Shown here piece by piece: positions 11,426-21,540 of a stretch of 64,000 nt of DNA. Position numbers and translations under genes: made by a program. The DNA comes from Meghimatium bilineatum (taxonomy: Eukaryota > Mollusca > Gastropoda > Stylommatophora > Philomycidae), in contig CM067306.1 of the NCBI GenBank assembly GCA_034231615.1, positions 32,357,363-32,421,362 on the forward strand. Direction: 5' to 3'. Position 1 is the first letter of the stretch. Every line of letters begins with the position of its first letter. Below the pieces are notes generated by a model, which saw nothing but the letters and a program-made list of their open reading frames with translations, searched no databases and was not told where the DNA came from.

Positions 11426-11495
11426 TGTTCCCATGTCGGGAATCGAACCCACGCCGCCTGTGTGAAAGTCAGGACCACTAGACTGCCACTACAAG
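11426..11495 (-). pseudogene. tRNA-Glu(UUC)-derived sequence
   Basis: On the minus strand: box A region GGCAGTCTAGTGGTCCTGA, an anticodon arm CCTGACTTTCACACAGG with anticodon TTC, and box B GGGTTCGATTCCCG, ending ACATGGGAAC. The anticodon stem keeps four pairs and the T stem four (one G-T). The 5' acceptor strand does not pair with the 3' strand, so this is a pseudogene or SINE head rather than a working tRNA. It lies directly upstream, in the same orientation, of the SINE-C head. Confidence 0.7.
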
Positions 11496-11502
11496 CATTA
11501 AA

Positions 11503-11615
11503 ATGAGTATCAGATGGCAAAAGAGAGAGAGAAGACCCAGAAAAACTCTTCGCAGAACAACCGCCAACGAGGGTATGACTATGGGTCTTGACAAAAAACA
11601 AATAGCTACATACAT
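11503..11615 (+). pseudogene. LINE C-terminal fragment
   Basis: The frame reads RPRKTLRRTTANEGMTMGLD, the same C-terminal LINE motif as on the minus strand at 37985-38040 and (as GRPKETLRRT) near 2490. Only this short piece is present; at about 11620 the sequence changes to a different LINE. Confidence 0.55.
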
Positions 11616-11619
11616 CAGC

Positions 11620-11882
11620 ATCACATCCCATGTATATAAAGTTCAAGATTGTCAACATGGCCATGTGTACATGTGGACAGGCAGCACAGAGTGCCAAACA
11701 TATACTTCAAGAGTGTTCTGAGCATGAAACGCTGAGGCAGACATATTGGCCAGAGGAAACAACACTGGAATCAAAGCTCTATGGGACACTGTATGAACTA
11801 CAAAAGACAGTGAGTTTTATTAAGGAGACAGAATTACAAATATAGACATGTTTCAAGTGAACGAAAGAAGAAGAAGAAGAAG
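11620..11882 (+). pseudogene. 3' end of a LINE whose tail matches the SINE-A/SINE-B tails
   Basis: The 71-codon frame from 11630 ends in a C-C-H-C finger-like segment (MCTCG ... AKHILQEC), then TYWPEETTLESKLYGTLYEL and a stop at 11843. The 3' untranslated part is only ~35 bases and ends GTGAACGAAAGAAGAAGAAG. This C-terminal design, a finger after an RNase H domain, is found in LINEs of the I/Jockey-related groups. A second copy of the same 3' end is at 45592-45756. Confidence 0.75.
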
Positions 11883-12017
11883 CATCACATCCAGGGAAGT
11901 AGATGTGATATTCCAAGGGTAGGAGGTTACCTAAAAAACCATTCGTGCGTCTTCATGTGTCAGATAATCTTTCTGATGAAAAATGTGAAGACCTTTTGTG
12001 AAAAATCAATAAGAGTG

Positions 12018-12300
12018 TGGTTTTTTAAAGGGGGGGGGGGTTTGCCCACCTTTTGGTCAAGTTACTAAAAAAAAGTCAAGTTCTGATTGGATTTCAGGGG
12101 GGGGGGTTGGGTTGAAACACCCTCCCTCCCAATGTACGGACCTGATCCCATCGCTCAAAACTGAGGAACACTGATTTCTGTCCTATGTACCGTACCTGGC
12201 GATGAAGGAATGATGGTTAGATAGATATATTGATGGATGGATGGATGGATGGACGGACAGACAGAGACAGATTGATAGATAGATATATAGAAAAATAATC
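12018..12300. repeat. Low-complexity stretch: G-runs and GGAT/GACA microsatellites
   Basis: Holds G10 and G9 runs at about 12030-12041 and 12099-12107. An ATGG-type array with decayed ACAG/ATAG copies follows at 12232-12290. I see no gene here. Confidence 0.7.
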
Positions 12301-12657
12301 ATCTTAAGTGTCTTATGTCCACATGGGATAATATTTTCTACTTCTGAGAAACTTTGATTTGAAGCAAACCGGTGAGTGGTCTGTTGTGCCCTTGCTCGGT
12401 GGCGGGCTGTCTCCTTACGACACTGAACCATTAAACATATTTAAAAAATAATAATGTGGGTATCTACAGCTATGGTGATAGCGACGCAAGACATCGGCAT
12501 AAGACTAGCATGCGTGACCGTGGTTAGCTTTGAGGTTGGTGAAGAATCGTGCAAGTATGGTAACCAGTTCTCACGTACTGCTAGCCCTACTAGCGATATG
12601 GTTACATACGTCCACCCTCCAGTGGAAGTGGTAAAAAAAATGAACGTATTAGTTACC

Positions 12658-12812
12658 ACCACCGAAATTGAATGTGTCGGGCTAGTGACGCAAATAAAAC
12701 GACTATTTAACGCATTTCAGTTCTCTGTACTACATCCTGCTAGAAATTTAGTAAAACCATTGCCCTGCTCTAAGAGAGATCCGGTGGGAGTTTGAAAAAT
12801 AACGCTCAAGAA
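12658..12812 (+). mobile_element. SINE-A copy
   Basis: ACCGAAATTGAATGTGTCGG, GCAAATAAAACGACTATTTA, CTACATCCTGCTAGAAATTT and GATCCGGTGGGAGTTTGA follow in SINE-A order, ending AACGCTCAAGAAATAAA. It accounts for the end of a 113-codon plus-strand frame at 12454-12795, which I do not treat as a gene. Confidence 0.7.
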
Positions 12813-13069
12813 ATAAAATTGAAGAAATATATAAAATACAATCTTTTAAGACAAATGTTACAGAAGAACTATTATAAATCATTGATATAAAAATGTAGGA
12901 AATCAGAGAACTGAATGGATAGTCTTTCAGGCAACTACCACATGAGAGACATTCAGTTATGGACAAGAAACATGATAACAACCTTTAATAACACCCTTAA
13001 AGCGATAACAACCTTTAATAACACCATTAACGCGAGACCGTCGACAATATAGAAGACCAGTTAGCAGAA

Positions 13070-13450
13070 TTAATTGGGCCTTCATTCGTTGCTTTTCTCG
13101 ATTATTCTCGCGTTTTCCGTTGGTCACTATTATATACTTGGAATCGCATGTCAAAAATTGTATAATATAGAAGCATCGAGGTTTTAATAGTTAAGAAAAA
13201 TTATGTAGCAAACATAATTCGAACCAGGTCCGTTCAGATGGCACCCAATCGCCTCGAACCTTGAGTCACCATGGCGAAGACGTGGTGACTCAAGGTGTGA
13301 GGCGATTTGGTGCCATCTGAACGAACCTGGTTCGAATTATGTTTGCTAGATGATTTTTTTATCCTGCCAAATATAGCCAAGGATGTTCCAAATATATAAA
13401 TAGTGACCAATCGAAAAAACGGCAATAATAAAAGACGTTACTAATAAAGG
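13070..13450. repeat. Foldback element with a ~65 bp near-perfect inner hairpin
   Basis: The inner arms (about 13207-13274 and 13286-13347) are almost exact inverted copies (GCAAACATAATTCGAACCAG at each outer edge, TTGAGTCACCA at the inner edge) around an 11-base loop. The outer flanks are also inverted relatives: CCGTTGGTCACTATTATATA near 13118-13138 against the complement of 13395-13412. This is a foldback MITE; pieces of the outer sequence recur at 32161-32270, 35115-35175 and 36940-36990. It abuts the 3' end of the ORF at 13456-14346. A 27 bp tandem duplication lies just upstream at about 12978-13030. Confidence 0.75.
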
Positions 13451-13455
13451 CATAC

Positions 13456-14346
13456 TTAATTCTGTTGAAAGGTCTTCAAATGGACGGTCATGCTTAAAGT
13501 CTCACCTTGATCAATTCGTGCCCAGGAAAACCTGACCTCACTGGCTGATTCATTCAAAGACTCCAAGCCACACACTTTTTTTGATTGGGTTCCTGCTTCA
13601 CCTAATTGCCTGCACACGCATCCAGTGATCGCAACGTACAGCCGCACAACAAGCATCCACAATTTGCGCAGACACGCCACTGCGCTGCGACCAATATTAT
13701 CAAAGGCGTATCTAAGATATCTAACACTAGATGACCGGATAATTGTTGTAACGAAATGAGATAAAATGGAGGTAACTGTCGGGCAATATGCTCGAGACCT
13801 GACAACGCAAACTTGGTACACTCGATTAAAACTATGTGTAGTTCTTGCATGCAGACGATGGTAGAAGCTTGTGCACAAACAATGCTGACGTATCCAGGTT
13901 ACACAAATGACGCCAGTTTTGCTGAGCTCATCACAAAGATCATCTCTCTGAAGCGATAATGAGTTACATATTATGAAACAGTTATTGACGGCGCCACTGA
14001 TAATTTTATACGGCGTGCAGACGATAAGCAAACTTAATCTTGGTATGCGTGCTAGCACAGACTTCATATTTAAGAAGCAGGTCAGGATATATGGCGATAT
14101 TTCCTGTATCCTCCATCTTATTCCCTGGTTTAATACTCGTCTTAATCCCGAGCAGCAGATAAGCAAATTGTCAATAAACCAAGAGATTATTAGTCTGACG
14201 GTGGACAGAGTTATCAGAAACCACAACACAGCGTTCTCTGCTGCATAAATCAAAACATTTAGCAGTTCGGTCTTCTCAGGACTTCTGGTATCGACAACAC
14301 ATTCTTTATCCACTCTCTCACCATCACTATTATGCAAATCTGCCAT
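13456..14346 (-). CDS. Uncharacterised 296-residue protein, hydrophobic and Cys-rich, single exon
   Basis: I do not recognise this protein. The frame runs unbroken for 296 codons in AT-rich DNA, far longer than expected by chance, and its ATG has a good start context (A at -3, G at +4). A polar N-terminus (MADLHNSDGERVDKE) is followed by hydrophobic stretches at about residues 30-66 (LNVLIYAAENAVLWFLITL, then LIISWFIDNLLICC) and 105-130 (RLSLLIVCTPYKII). The C-terminal third has amphipathic stretches rich in Leu, Val and Arg (SAVACLRKLWMLVVRLYVAI). About 15 cysteines are scattered through it. The tail from ~245 on is polar. No signal peptide, catalytic motif or repeat is evident. It may be a membrane- or lipid-surface-associated protein, or a lineage-specific gene. 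There is no visible splice signal within it and no clear TATA box upstream. A foldback element ends a few bases beyond the stop and a 42 bp minisatellite begins ~150 bp upstream of the start. Confidence 0.6.
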   Translation of the reverse strand: MADLHNSDGERVDKECVVDTRSPEKTELLNVLIYAAENAVLWFLITLSTVRLIISWFIDNLLICCSGLRRVLNQGIRWRIQEISPYILTCFLNMKSVLARIPRLSLLIVCTPYKIISGAVNNCFIICNSLSLQRDDLCDELSKTGVICVTWIRQHCLCTSFYHRLHARTTHSFNRVYQVCVVRSRAYCPTVTSILSHFVTTIIRSSSVRYLRYAFDNIGRSAVACLRKLWMLVVRLYVAITGCVCRQLGEAGTQSKKVCGLESLNESASEVRFSWARIDQGETLSMTVHLKTFQQN

Positions 14347-14499
14347 ATTGTATTGTCCAGGTCTACTTAAGTGTTACACTACCCAAAAGACGGATACAAT
14401 GTCTGTTTCACTTTCCAGACGTTTCCCAAAGACTACGTTGATGACAGTAAATGATTCATTATTGTCTCCAATAGTATCTTAAATAAACTGAACAGAATA

Positions 14500-15210
14500 T
14501 AATAACTTCTAACAGGTACATGTCGCTTGATAGTTTCAGCATATAATAACTTCTAACAGCTACATCTGGTTTGGTAGTTTCAATATATAATACTTCTAAC
14601 AGTTAGGCTACATCTGGTTTGGTACTGTCAATAAAAATACTTCTAACAGCTACATCTGGTTTGGTAATGTCAATAAAAATACTTCTAACTGCTACATCTG
14701 GTTTGGTACTGTCAATAAAAATACTCCTAACAGTTACATCTGGTTTGGTGTTGTCAATAAAAAATACTTCTAACAGCTACATCTGGTTTGGTAATGTCAA
14801 TAAAAATACTTCTAACAGTTACATCTGGTTTGGTAATGTCAATAAAAATACTTCTAACAGTTACATCTGGTTTGGTAATGTCAATAAAAATACTTCTAAC
14901 AGTTACATCTGGTTTGGTAATGTCAATAAAAATACTTCTAACAGCTACATCTGGTTTGGTAATGTCAATAAAAATACTTCTAACAGCTACATCTGGTTTG
15001 GTAATTGCACCATATAATACTTCTAACAGCTACATCTGGTTTGGTAATGTCAATAAAAATACTTCTAACAGCTACATCTGGTTTGGTAATGTCAATAAAA
15101 ATACTTCTAACAGTTACATCTGGTTTGGTAATTGCACCCTATAATACTTCTAATAGTTACATCTGATTTGGTAATTGCAACATGCAATACTTCCAATAGC
15201 TAAATCTCGC
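14500..15210. repeat. 42 bp minisatellite, about 16 copies
   Basis: Unit ACTTCTAACAGTTACATCTG followed by GTTTGGTAATGTCAATAAAAAT (starts of ACATCTGG at 14821 and 14863). Variants lack the AATGTCAATAAAA block or carry ATTGCACCATATAA instead. Because 42 is a multiple of three, plus-strand frames of 118 and 132 codons arise from it; these are not genes. Each standard unit contains AATAAA. Confidence 0.95.
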
Positions 15211-15404
15211 TTGGTGGAGCATTTTCCAGAATTTATTTAATGCTAGTATTTAACTGCCAGCATACAAGTAAATAAAGGACATCGTTGCCAGAGAGTTGGT
15301 ACAATTAATGATCAAATTGGCAGCCCTGATAAAGGAATACAATAATTTATTGAACATTTGAAATAGTTCGCTCGTCTCCTATTTGTCATATGCTAACTTG
15401 ATGT

Positions 15405-15410
15405 CACACG
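15405..15410. repeat. Target site duplication, left copy (CACACG)
   Basis: Six bases identical to 28599-28604 and directly outside the terminus AGTAGTATATAAGG. A six-base duplication is the length known for Polinton/Maverick integration. Confidence 0.8.
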
Positions 15411-15440
15411 AGTAGTATATAAGGTGCATTTGGATGTATA

Positions 15441-15497
15441 TTTTCCTGGCACCAATGACAAAGAAGGAAAAACCTGGCACCAAAGACAAAGAAGAAT
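15441..15497. repeat. Subterminal 28 bp direct repeat in the Polinton-like terminus
   Basis: CCTGGCACCAATGACAAAGA then, 28 bases on, CCTGGCACCAAAGACAAAGA. The pair occurs 30 bp inside each end of the element (complement at 28510-28568). It recurs at the inner unit ends (19007-19059 and its complement at 24950-25002), where the first copy reads CCTGACACC. It could be a binding site for integrase or terminal protein; that is inference. Confidence 0.6.
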
Positions 15498-16670
15498 TAA
15501 TTCCAAGGATAACAAGGCTTAGCTGAGTTTTTCTGGGGGTTTCTGGGGTTTTCGTGAGATATTTAAAAAAAAAAATATTTTGAAATATTTTATTTTGAGC
15601 TTAGTTTATTGTTAATTTTATTTATTGTCTAGAGTTTTCGTGTATTGTTTCGTTTTGAGATTTTCCAATGTTTACTATTTAATGTAGTACCGTAGGATGT
15701 CTCCGGCCTTTACTTGTTGTTATTGTTGTGATATCTTGTTATATAAATAAACTGTCAAAAGGGTAATGGCGAGTCGTCTCTACATACACAAATGATTCTC
15801 AAAAACCGTCTACCTCTTCTGTAATGTAGGTGTTGGTAGAATACACATGTCGGTTATTGCCAGGTCGGGTGATAAGTCTCCTTGGTATTATAGATAAAAG
15901 GGGAATACATAATGGTCACATATATACAAACAACCATAGATAAAACATGAAGCTTTTTGAGTTGTGTTGAATAGGTTTTTTATTCAGGTTTCCATTGTTT
16001 TAAATGAACATACATATATAATTAGCATGAAAATTGGCTTTATGTATACTTTATTTGTAACATACATTCATATAGGTATAACACTCGTTAGTAGTCACAT
16101 AGTTCAGGGAAATACCCGTTGTTTACATATATACATACAAAGCTTAGATAAAACATGAAGATTTGAATAGTTTATTTCATGTTATGACAGTGGCATCCAC
16201 CTAAGTTAACATAAAAACGCTTTGATGGTAGTCATAAATTTCAGGGAAATATATAATTTATACATATATACAGACAAACATAGTACCCTTTTAGTCCTCT
16301 ATTCGTCGTTTTACACAAATATACAAAAAGTTAATATGCAAAGTGTGGTTATGTAGGTTTTATTAGTAGCATACATTCATATATACATGAAATAACACCA
16401 GTTGGTAGGCACATAACTTAGGGAAATACATTATGCTTACACATATACATTAAAAACATAGATAAAATATGAAGAGTTTGAGTGGTGTACTTCATATTTT
16501 CGTCTTGGGACGGAGTCCCATAGCATGAAAATATGTTTTATTAATAATAGAGTGGTGGTTTAAATACATAAAAAGGGCTTACAGAGGTTGGCCATGCCTC
16601 ATATAATGCTATATATGTTATTATAGACATGAAATAAGAATTAATAACTGTCGTAGAATTAGATTTTGTG

Positions 16671-18003
16671 TCAGATATTCAGGGGAATAGTCGAGATGTC
16701 ATCGGTCTGTACCTGTCGCTTTATGTAGAAATAGGACAGGGCGGCTCTATCTTGTTCGTATGTGTAAATGGCTGACTTGTGAACTTTGAAACCTACATTT
16801 TTACCGCCGTGTGCCTTTTGTGTGCTTAAAACAGCTAAAAACATGTTTCTGTCAAATGTGTTATGTTGATGACTCAACCCTTTAGTCGATATCTTATTAT
16901 AGTCACAAAAGCAAAAATAAGTTTACTACAAAGAGCTATAATACCCTTTCCTGAATATTCGAGTTTGAATAAGCCTGGACATCTTTTATCAAAGACTCTA
17001 GCTTCGATGCAGTGTGGACACTCTTTCGGAGGACTGAGGAGCCTTTCTGTATGCATCTGGCAGCATTCTCAGGGAAACCACGGGTCATAAACTCGGAGAA
17101 ATTCAGCTTTCATGTCTGGTTTAATGACATCGTCGAGATTGAGAGCTGATAAGGCTAAATATAAGGAATTAGTATCTATCTCCGTTAATTTAAAGCCAGC
17201 CCTATCGACAAATCTGTCCAGGAAATCGTAGTAAAATTCCAACATTCTCATCTTGGCATACTGGTAGACGAAAAACCCTATCTGTAATGGGAGGGCCCAA
17301 TTAATTTTCTTTTTACTCATCTCTACTTCAAAAATGTCATCAGCGATCGCCGTCATGTTTTTAAAGCGTGGGGAATTTATTAATTTGATGTTTCATCACC
17401 TCTAACATAGGATACATCGGCGTGTCTGGCCTTATTAGTCAAAGTTTTCCCATAGGCCGAAGTGCCCAACAACTTCATAGTGTCACTCGTGATTGAATCG
17501 CCGGGTGAAAGGTCACCATTACGTCTAGCTGCTGTGACAGTATCTCCAAACTGTTTGAAACAAGCTACAGGTTGATACTCAATCACTTGATAAATTTCGG
17601 TTACCACCAAACCATGATTAAGATACCATTTTTACAATGGTGTAGCTAGTAGAATTTTTTTACCGAAATAGCTACCGATTAATGTACGTCTAGGCGTCGT
17701 TAATAGATTATGCTCTTCTGCATATCTCTGCATTAGAGGACCAATGTCTGCTCTAGTAACATCTATATTTTTGAATATAGGTGTCATTTCAGCAAAGTGA
17801 GCCTTCAGGGGTTCTGGTACGTGGATATCGCACGCGACTAATCCAAATAAGGTCTCGTCAGTGACAGAAACCAGAATCTGCTGAACCGATAACGGGTATT
17901 TTTCAATAAAATAGTCCCCCGAGCGGAAGGTTCCGAAGTGGTGAACACCGAACAAGTCTAGACAAGTTCTAATACCATTGAGAAAAATAACTTGAGACAA
18001 CAC
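16671..18003 (-). pseudogene. Protein-primed family B DNA polymerase fragment, copy A (left outer)
   Basis: C-terminal half of a DNA_pol_B_2-type polymerase in five minus-strand pieces: 18003-17632, 17610-17380, 17356-17069, 17056-16874, 16877-16671. Recognisable parts are a motif-A-like segment (LFGLVACDIHVPEPL), motif B (normally KxxGNSxYG, here LLGTSAYGKT with N changed to T) and motif C (DTDS in the other copies, here DTNSLY). Breaks: an in-frame TAA near 17633, a one-base loss after DETSN near 17381, a TGA after DPWFP near 17067, and a one-base loss near 16915. The two changed catalytic motifs make it inactive even apart from the breaks. N-terminal exonuclease and priming regions are absent. 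Confidence 0.88.
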
Positions 18004-20250
18004 AGTGGAACTAATTCTGTGCTAACGCGAATAGATAACAACATAGCCCAAAAATAAACAGCAAGGGTAACAAACAACACGAAAACGATAGAAAATAAAC
18101 AAAATTAACTATAAAACTAAGATTAAAATAAAGAATTTTAATGGAACCGGGTTAAAAGGGTTTATCTAGTTGTGAAAAGTATTAGCATGTGAGGAAACAC
18201 ATCTAAAACACTTCAAATGTTTATATGAGAACCAGGCTTGGAGACAGAGAGAGATTGCTACTCATCACGACAATTTGGTTTATATAGCAAGACATGACAG
18301 CACGTAATAAACACAGAATTTAGGTACTTGTAACAGCAAAATAGAAGATGTAGAGAACTTTCGTTGTAGGCGGAGAGTGCCCCTCAGCACATAGGGCAAT
18401 TCACTTATTTAACAAGACATCACAACCCAAATTAAACACAGAATTTAGGCGCATGACAATATAAGAAAAGATATATAGGGATTTTGAGAAAAATTGTTGT
18501 TGGCGGCCTTTCATGACAACAAACTTATATAACAGAACGCAAAGAACGGAGACACCAGATGGTACCACATTAAACAAACACAAAACAATCAAAAATATGA
18601 CAATGGTAGATACGTCACTCTTAACCACAACCTATGGTTAAAAGGTAACATACACCAGTATAAATAAATTATAGCTGTAATTAACATTACAGACATTAAC
18701 TAAACATCTTTTATTTCACTAGTAGTAGCCAACAGCAAAGTTATAAATCCGGTTCAACTCATTTAGTAGGACATAATAAGATCGCTATTTTGTATTATAT
18801 TAAGAAGACCATCGAATTATATTATAGTAGAGCTTGTAGAGAAATACACCCTGTATACAAAACACGCATTTAAATCAGTAAATAAATATAAATGAAATTG
18901 ATTTATGTCATATACCCGTGAAGTTGGTGAAAAATGTTATTATTTCCCTTTACTAGCACTACTTATATTTTTGGGCAAGGGGATATAATCACATTTTTGG
19001 TATTTTCCTGACACCAATGACAAAGAAGGAAAAACCTGGCACCAAAGACAAAGAAGAATTAATTCCAAGGATAACAAGGCTTAGCTGAGTTTTTCTGGGG
19101 GTTTCTGGGGTTTTCGTGAGGTATTTAAAAAAAATATTTTGAAATATTTTATTTTGAGCTTAGTTTATTGTTAATTTTATTTATTGTCTAGAGTTTTCGT
19201 GTATTGTTTCTTTTTGAGCTTTTCCAATGTTTACTATTTAATGTAGTACCGTAGGATGTCTCCGGCCTTTACTTGTTGTTATTGTTGTGATATCTTGTTA
19301 TATAAATAAACTGTCAAAAGGGTAATGGCGAGTCGTCTCTACATACACAAATGAGTCTCAAAAACCGTCTACCTCTTCTGTAATGTAGGTGTTGGTAGAA
19401 TACACATGTCGGTTATTGCCAGGTCGGGTGTTACATGTGATAAGTCTCCTTGGTATTATAGATAAAAGGGGAATAAATAATGGTCACATATATACAAACA
19501 ACCATAGATAAAACATGAAGCTTTTTGAGTTGTGTTGAATAGGTTTTTATTCAGGTTTCCATTGTTTCAAATGAACATACATATATAATTAACATGAAAA
19601 TTGGATTTATGTATACTTTATTTGTAACAAACATTCATATAGGCATAACACTCGTTAGTAGTCACATAGTTCAGGGAAATACCCGTTGTTTACATATATA
19701 CATACAAAGCTTAGATAAAACATGAAGATTTGAATAGTTTATTTCATGTTATGACAGAGTCGTCCACCTGTACCTAAGTTAACATAAAAAAAAAAAACGC
19801 TTTGATGGTAGTCATAAATTTCAGGGAAATATATAATTTATACATATATACAGACAAACATAGTACCCTTTTAGTCCTCTATTCGTCGTTTTACACAAAT
19901 ATACAAAAAGTTAATATGCAAATTGTGCTTATGTAGGTTTTATTAGTAGCATACATTCATATATACATGAAATAACACCAGTTGGTAGGCACATAACTTA
20001 GGGAAATACATTATGCTTACACATATACATTAAAAACATAGATAAAATATGAAGAGTTTGAGTGGTATAATTCATATTTTCGTCTTGGGACGGAGTCCCA
20101 TAGCATGAAAATATGTTTTATTAATAATAGAGTGGTGGTTTAAATACATAAAAAAGGCTTACAGAGGTTGACCATGCCTCATATAATGCTATATATGTTA
20201 TTATATACATGAAATAAGAATTAATAACTGTCGTAGAATTAGATTTTGTG

Positions 20251-21540
20251 TCAGATATTCAGGGGAATAGTCGAGATGTCATCGGTCTGTACCTGTCGCT
20301 TTATGTAGAAATAGGACAGGGCGGCTCTATCTTGTTCGTATGTGTAAATGGCTGACTTGTGAACTTTGAAACCTACATTTTTACCGCCGTGTGCCTTTTG
20401 TGTGCTTAAAACAGCTAAAAATATGTTTCTGTCAAATGTGTTATGTTGATGACTCAACCCTTTAGTCGATATCTTATTATAGTCACCAAAGCAAAAATAA
20501 GTTTACTACAAAGAGCTATAATACCCTTTCCTGAATATTCGAGTTTGAATAAGCCTGGACATCTTTTATCAAAGACTCTAGCTTCGATGCAGTGTGGACA
20601 CTCTTTCGGAGGACTGAGGAGCCTTTCTGTATGCATCTGGCAGCATTCTCGGGGAAACCACCGGGCATAAACTCGGAGAAATTCAGCTTTCATGTCTGGT
20701 TTAATGACATCGTCGAGATTGAGAGCTGATAAGGCTAAATATAAGGAATCAGTATCTATCTCCGTTAATTTAAAGCCAGCCCTATCGACAAATCTGTCCA
20801 GGATATGGTAGTAAAATTCCAACATTCTCATCTTGGCATACTGGTAGACGAAAAACCCTATCTGTAATGGGAGGTCCCAATTAATTTTCTTTTTACTCAT
20901 CACTACTTCAAAAGTGTCATCAGCGATCGCCGTCATGTTTTTAAAGCGTGGGGAATTTATTAATTTGATGTTTCATCACCTCTAACATAGGATACATCGG
21001 CGTGTCTGGCCTTATTAGTCAAAGTTTTCCCATAGGCCGAATTGCCCAACAACTTCATAGTGTCACTCGTGATTGAATCGCCGGGTGAAAGGTCACCATT
21101 ACGTCTAGCTGCTGTGACAATATCTCCAAACTGTTTGAACCAAGCTACAGGTTGATACTCAATCACTTGATAAATTTCGGTTACCACCAAACCATGATTA
21201 AGATACCATTTTAACAATGGTGTAGCTAGTAGAATTTTTACCGAAATAGCTACCGATCAATGTACGTCTAGGCGTCTTTAATAGATTATGCTCTTCTGCA
21301 TATCTCTGCATTAGAGGACCAATGTCTGCTCTAGTAACATCTATATTTTTGAATATAGGTGTCATTTCAGCAAAGTGAGCCTTCAGGGGTTCTGGTACGT
21401 GGATATCGCACGCGACTAATCCAAATAAGGTCTCGTCAGTGACAGAAACCAGAATCTGCTGAACCGATAACGGGTATTTTTCAATAAAATAGTCCCCCGA
21501 GCGGAAGGTTCCGAAGTGGTGAACACCGAACAAGTCTAGA
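20251..21540 (-). pseudogene. Protein-primed family B DNA polymerase fragment, copy B (left inner, truncated)
   Basis: Same protein as the other three copies, in pieces 21540-21198, 21217-20960, 20936-20454 and 20457-20251. Motif B is LLGNSAYGKT and motif C is TEIDTDSLY, both canonical. The piece corresponding to the two separate C-terminal fragments of the A copies is one frame here (160 codons), because the TGA is absent. Breaks: a two-base loss in the A-run near 21233 and the two one-base losses common to all copies. The reading frame upstream of 21540 runs into non-homologous spacer, because the inverted junction cuts the gene there. Confidence 0.88.

Larger units (their letters stand above)
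15411..21540 (-). repeat. Left arm of the palindrome (units A and B, minus orientation)
   Basis: Inverted counterpart of 22469-28598, both 6130 bp. Unit A occupies about 15411-18870 and unit B 19003-21540, joined by the spacer 18871-19002. Unit B stops inside its polymerase fragment at 21540, so it lacks the ~930 bp upstream region that unit A has. Differences from the right arm are scattered substitutions, for example in the codons at 17187 (motif C) and around 20813-20817. Confidence 0.92.

Noticed and set aside
12454..12795. 113-codon plus-strand frame
   Set aside because: Its 3' third is a SINE-A copy, the opposite strand is also open, and no domain is visible.
14619..15144. Plus-strand frames of 118-132 codons
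   Set aside because: Products of the 42 bp minisatellite.
16863..17090. 75-codon frames antisense to the polymerase fragments (also 20443, 23339, 26919)
   Set aside because: Shadows of the polymerase coding sequence on the opposite strand.
18401..18628. Repeated 75-codon frame with a hydrophobic N-terminus in the Polinton-like units (also 21800-21985, 25381-25608)
   Set aside because: It overlaps the TATA modules and differs in length in unit B'; its presence in several copies is explained by recent duplication, not selection.
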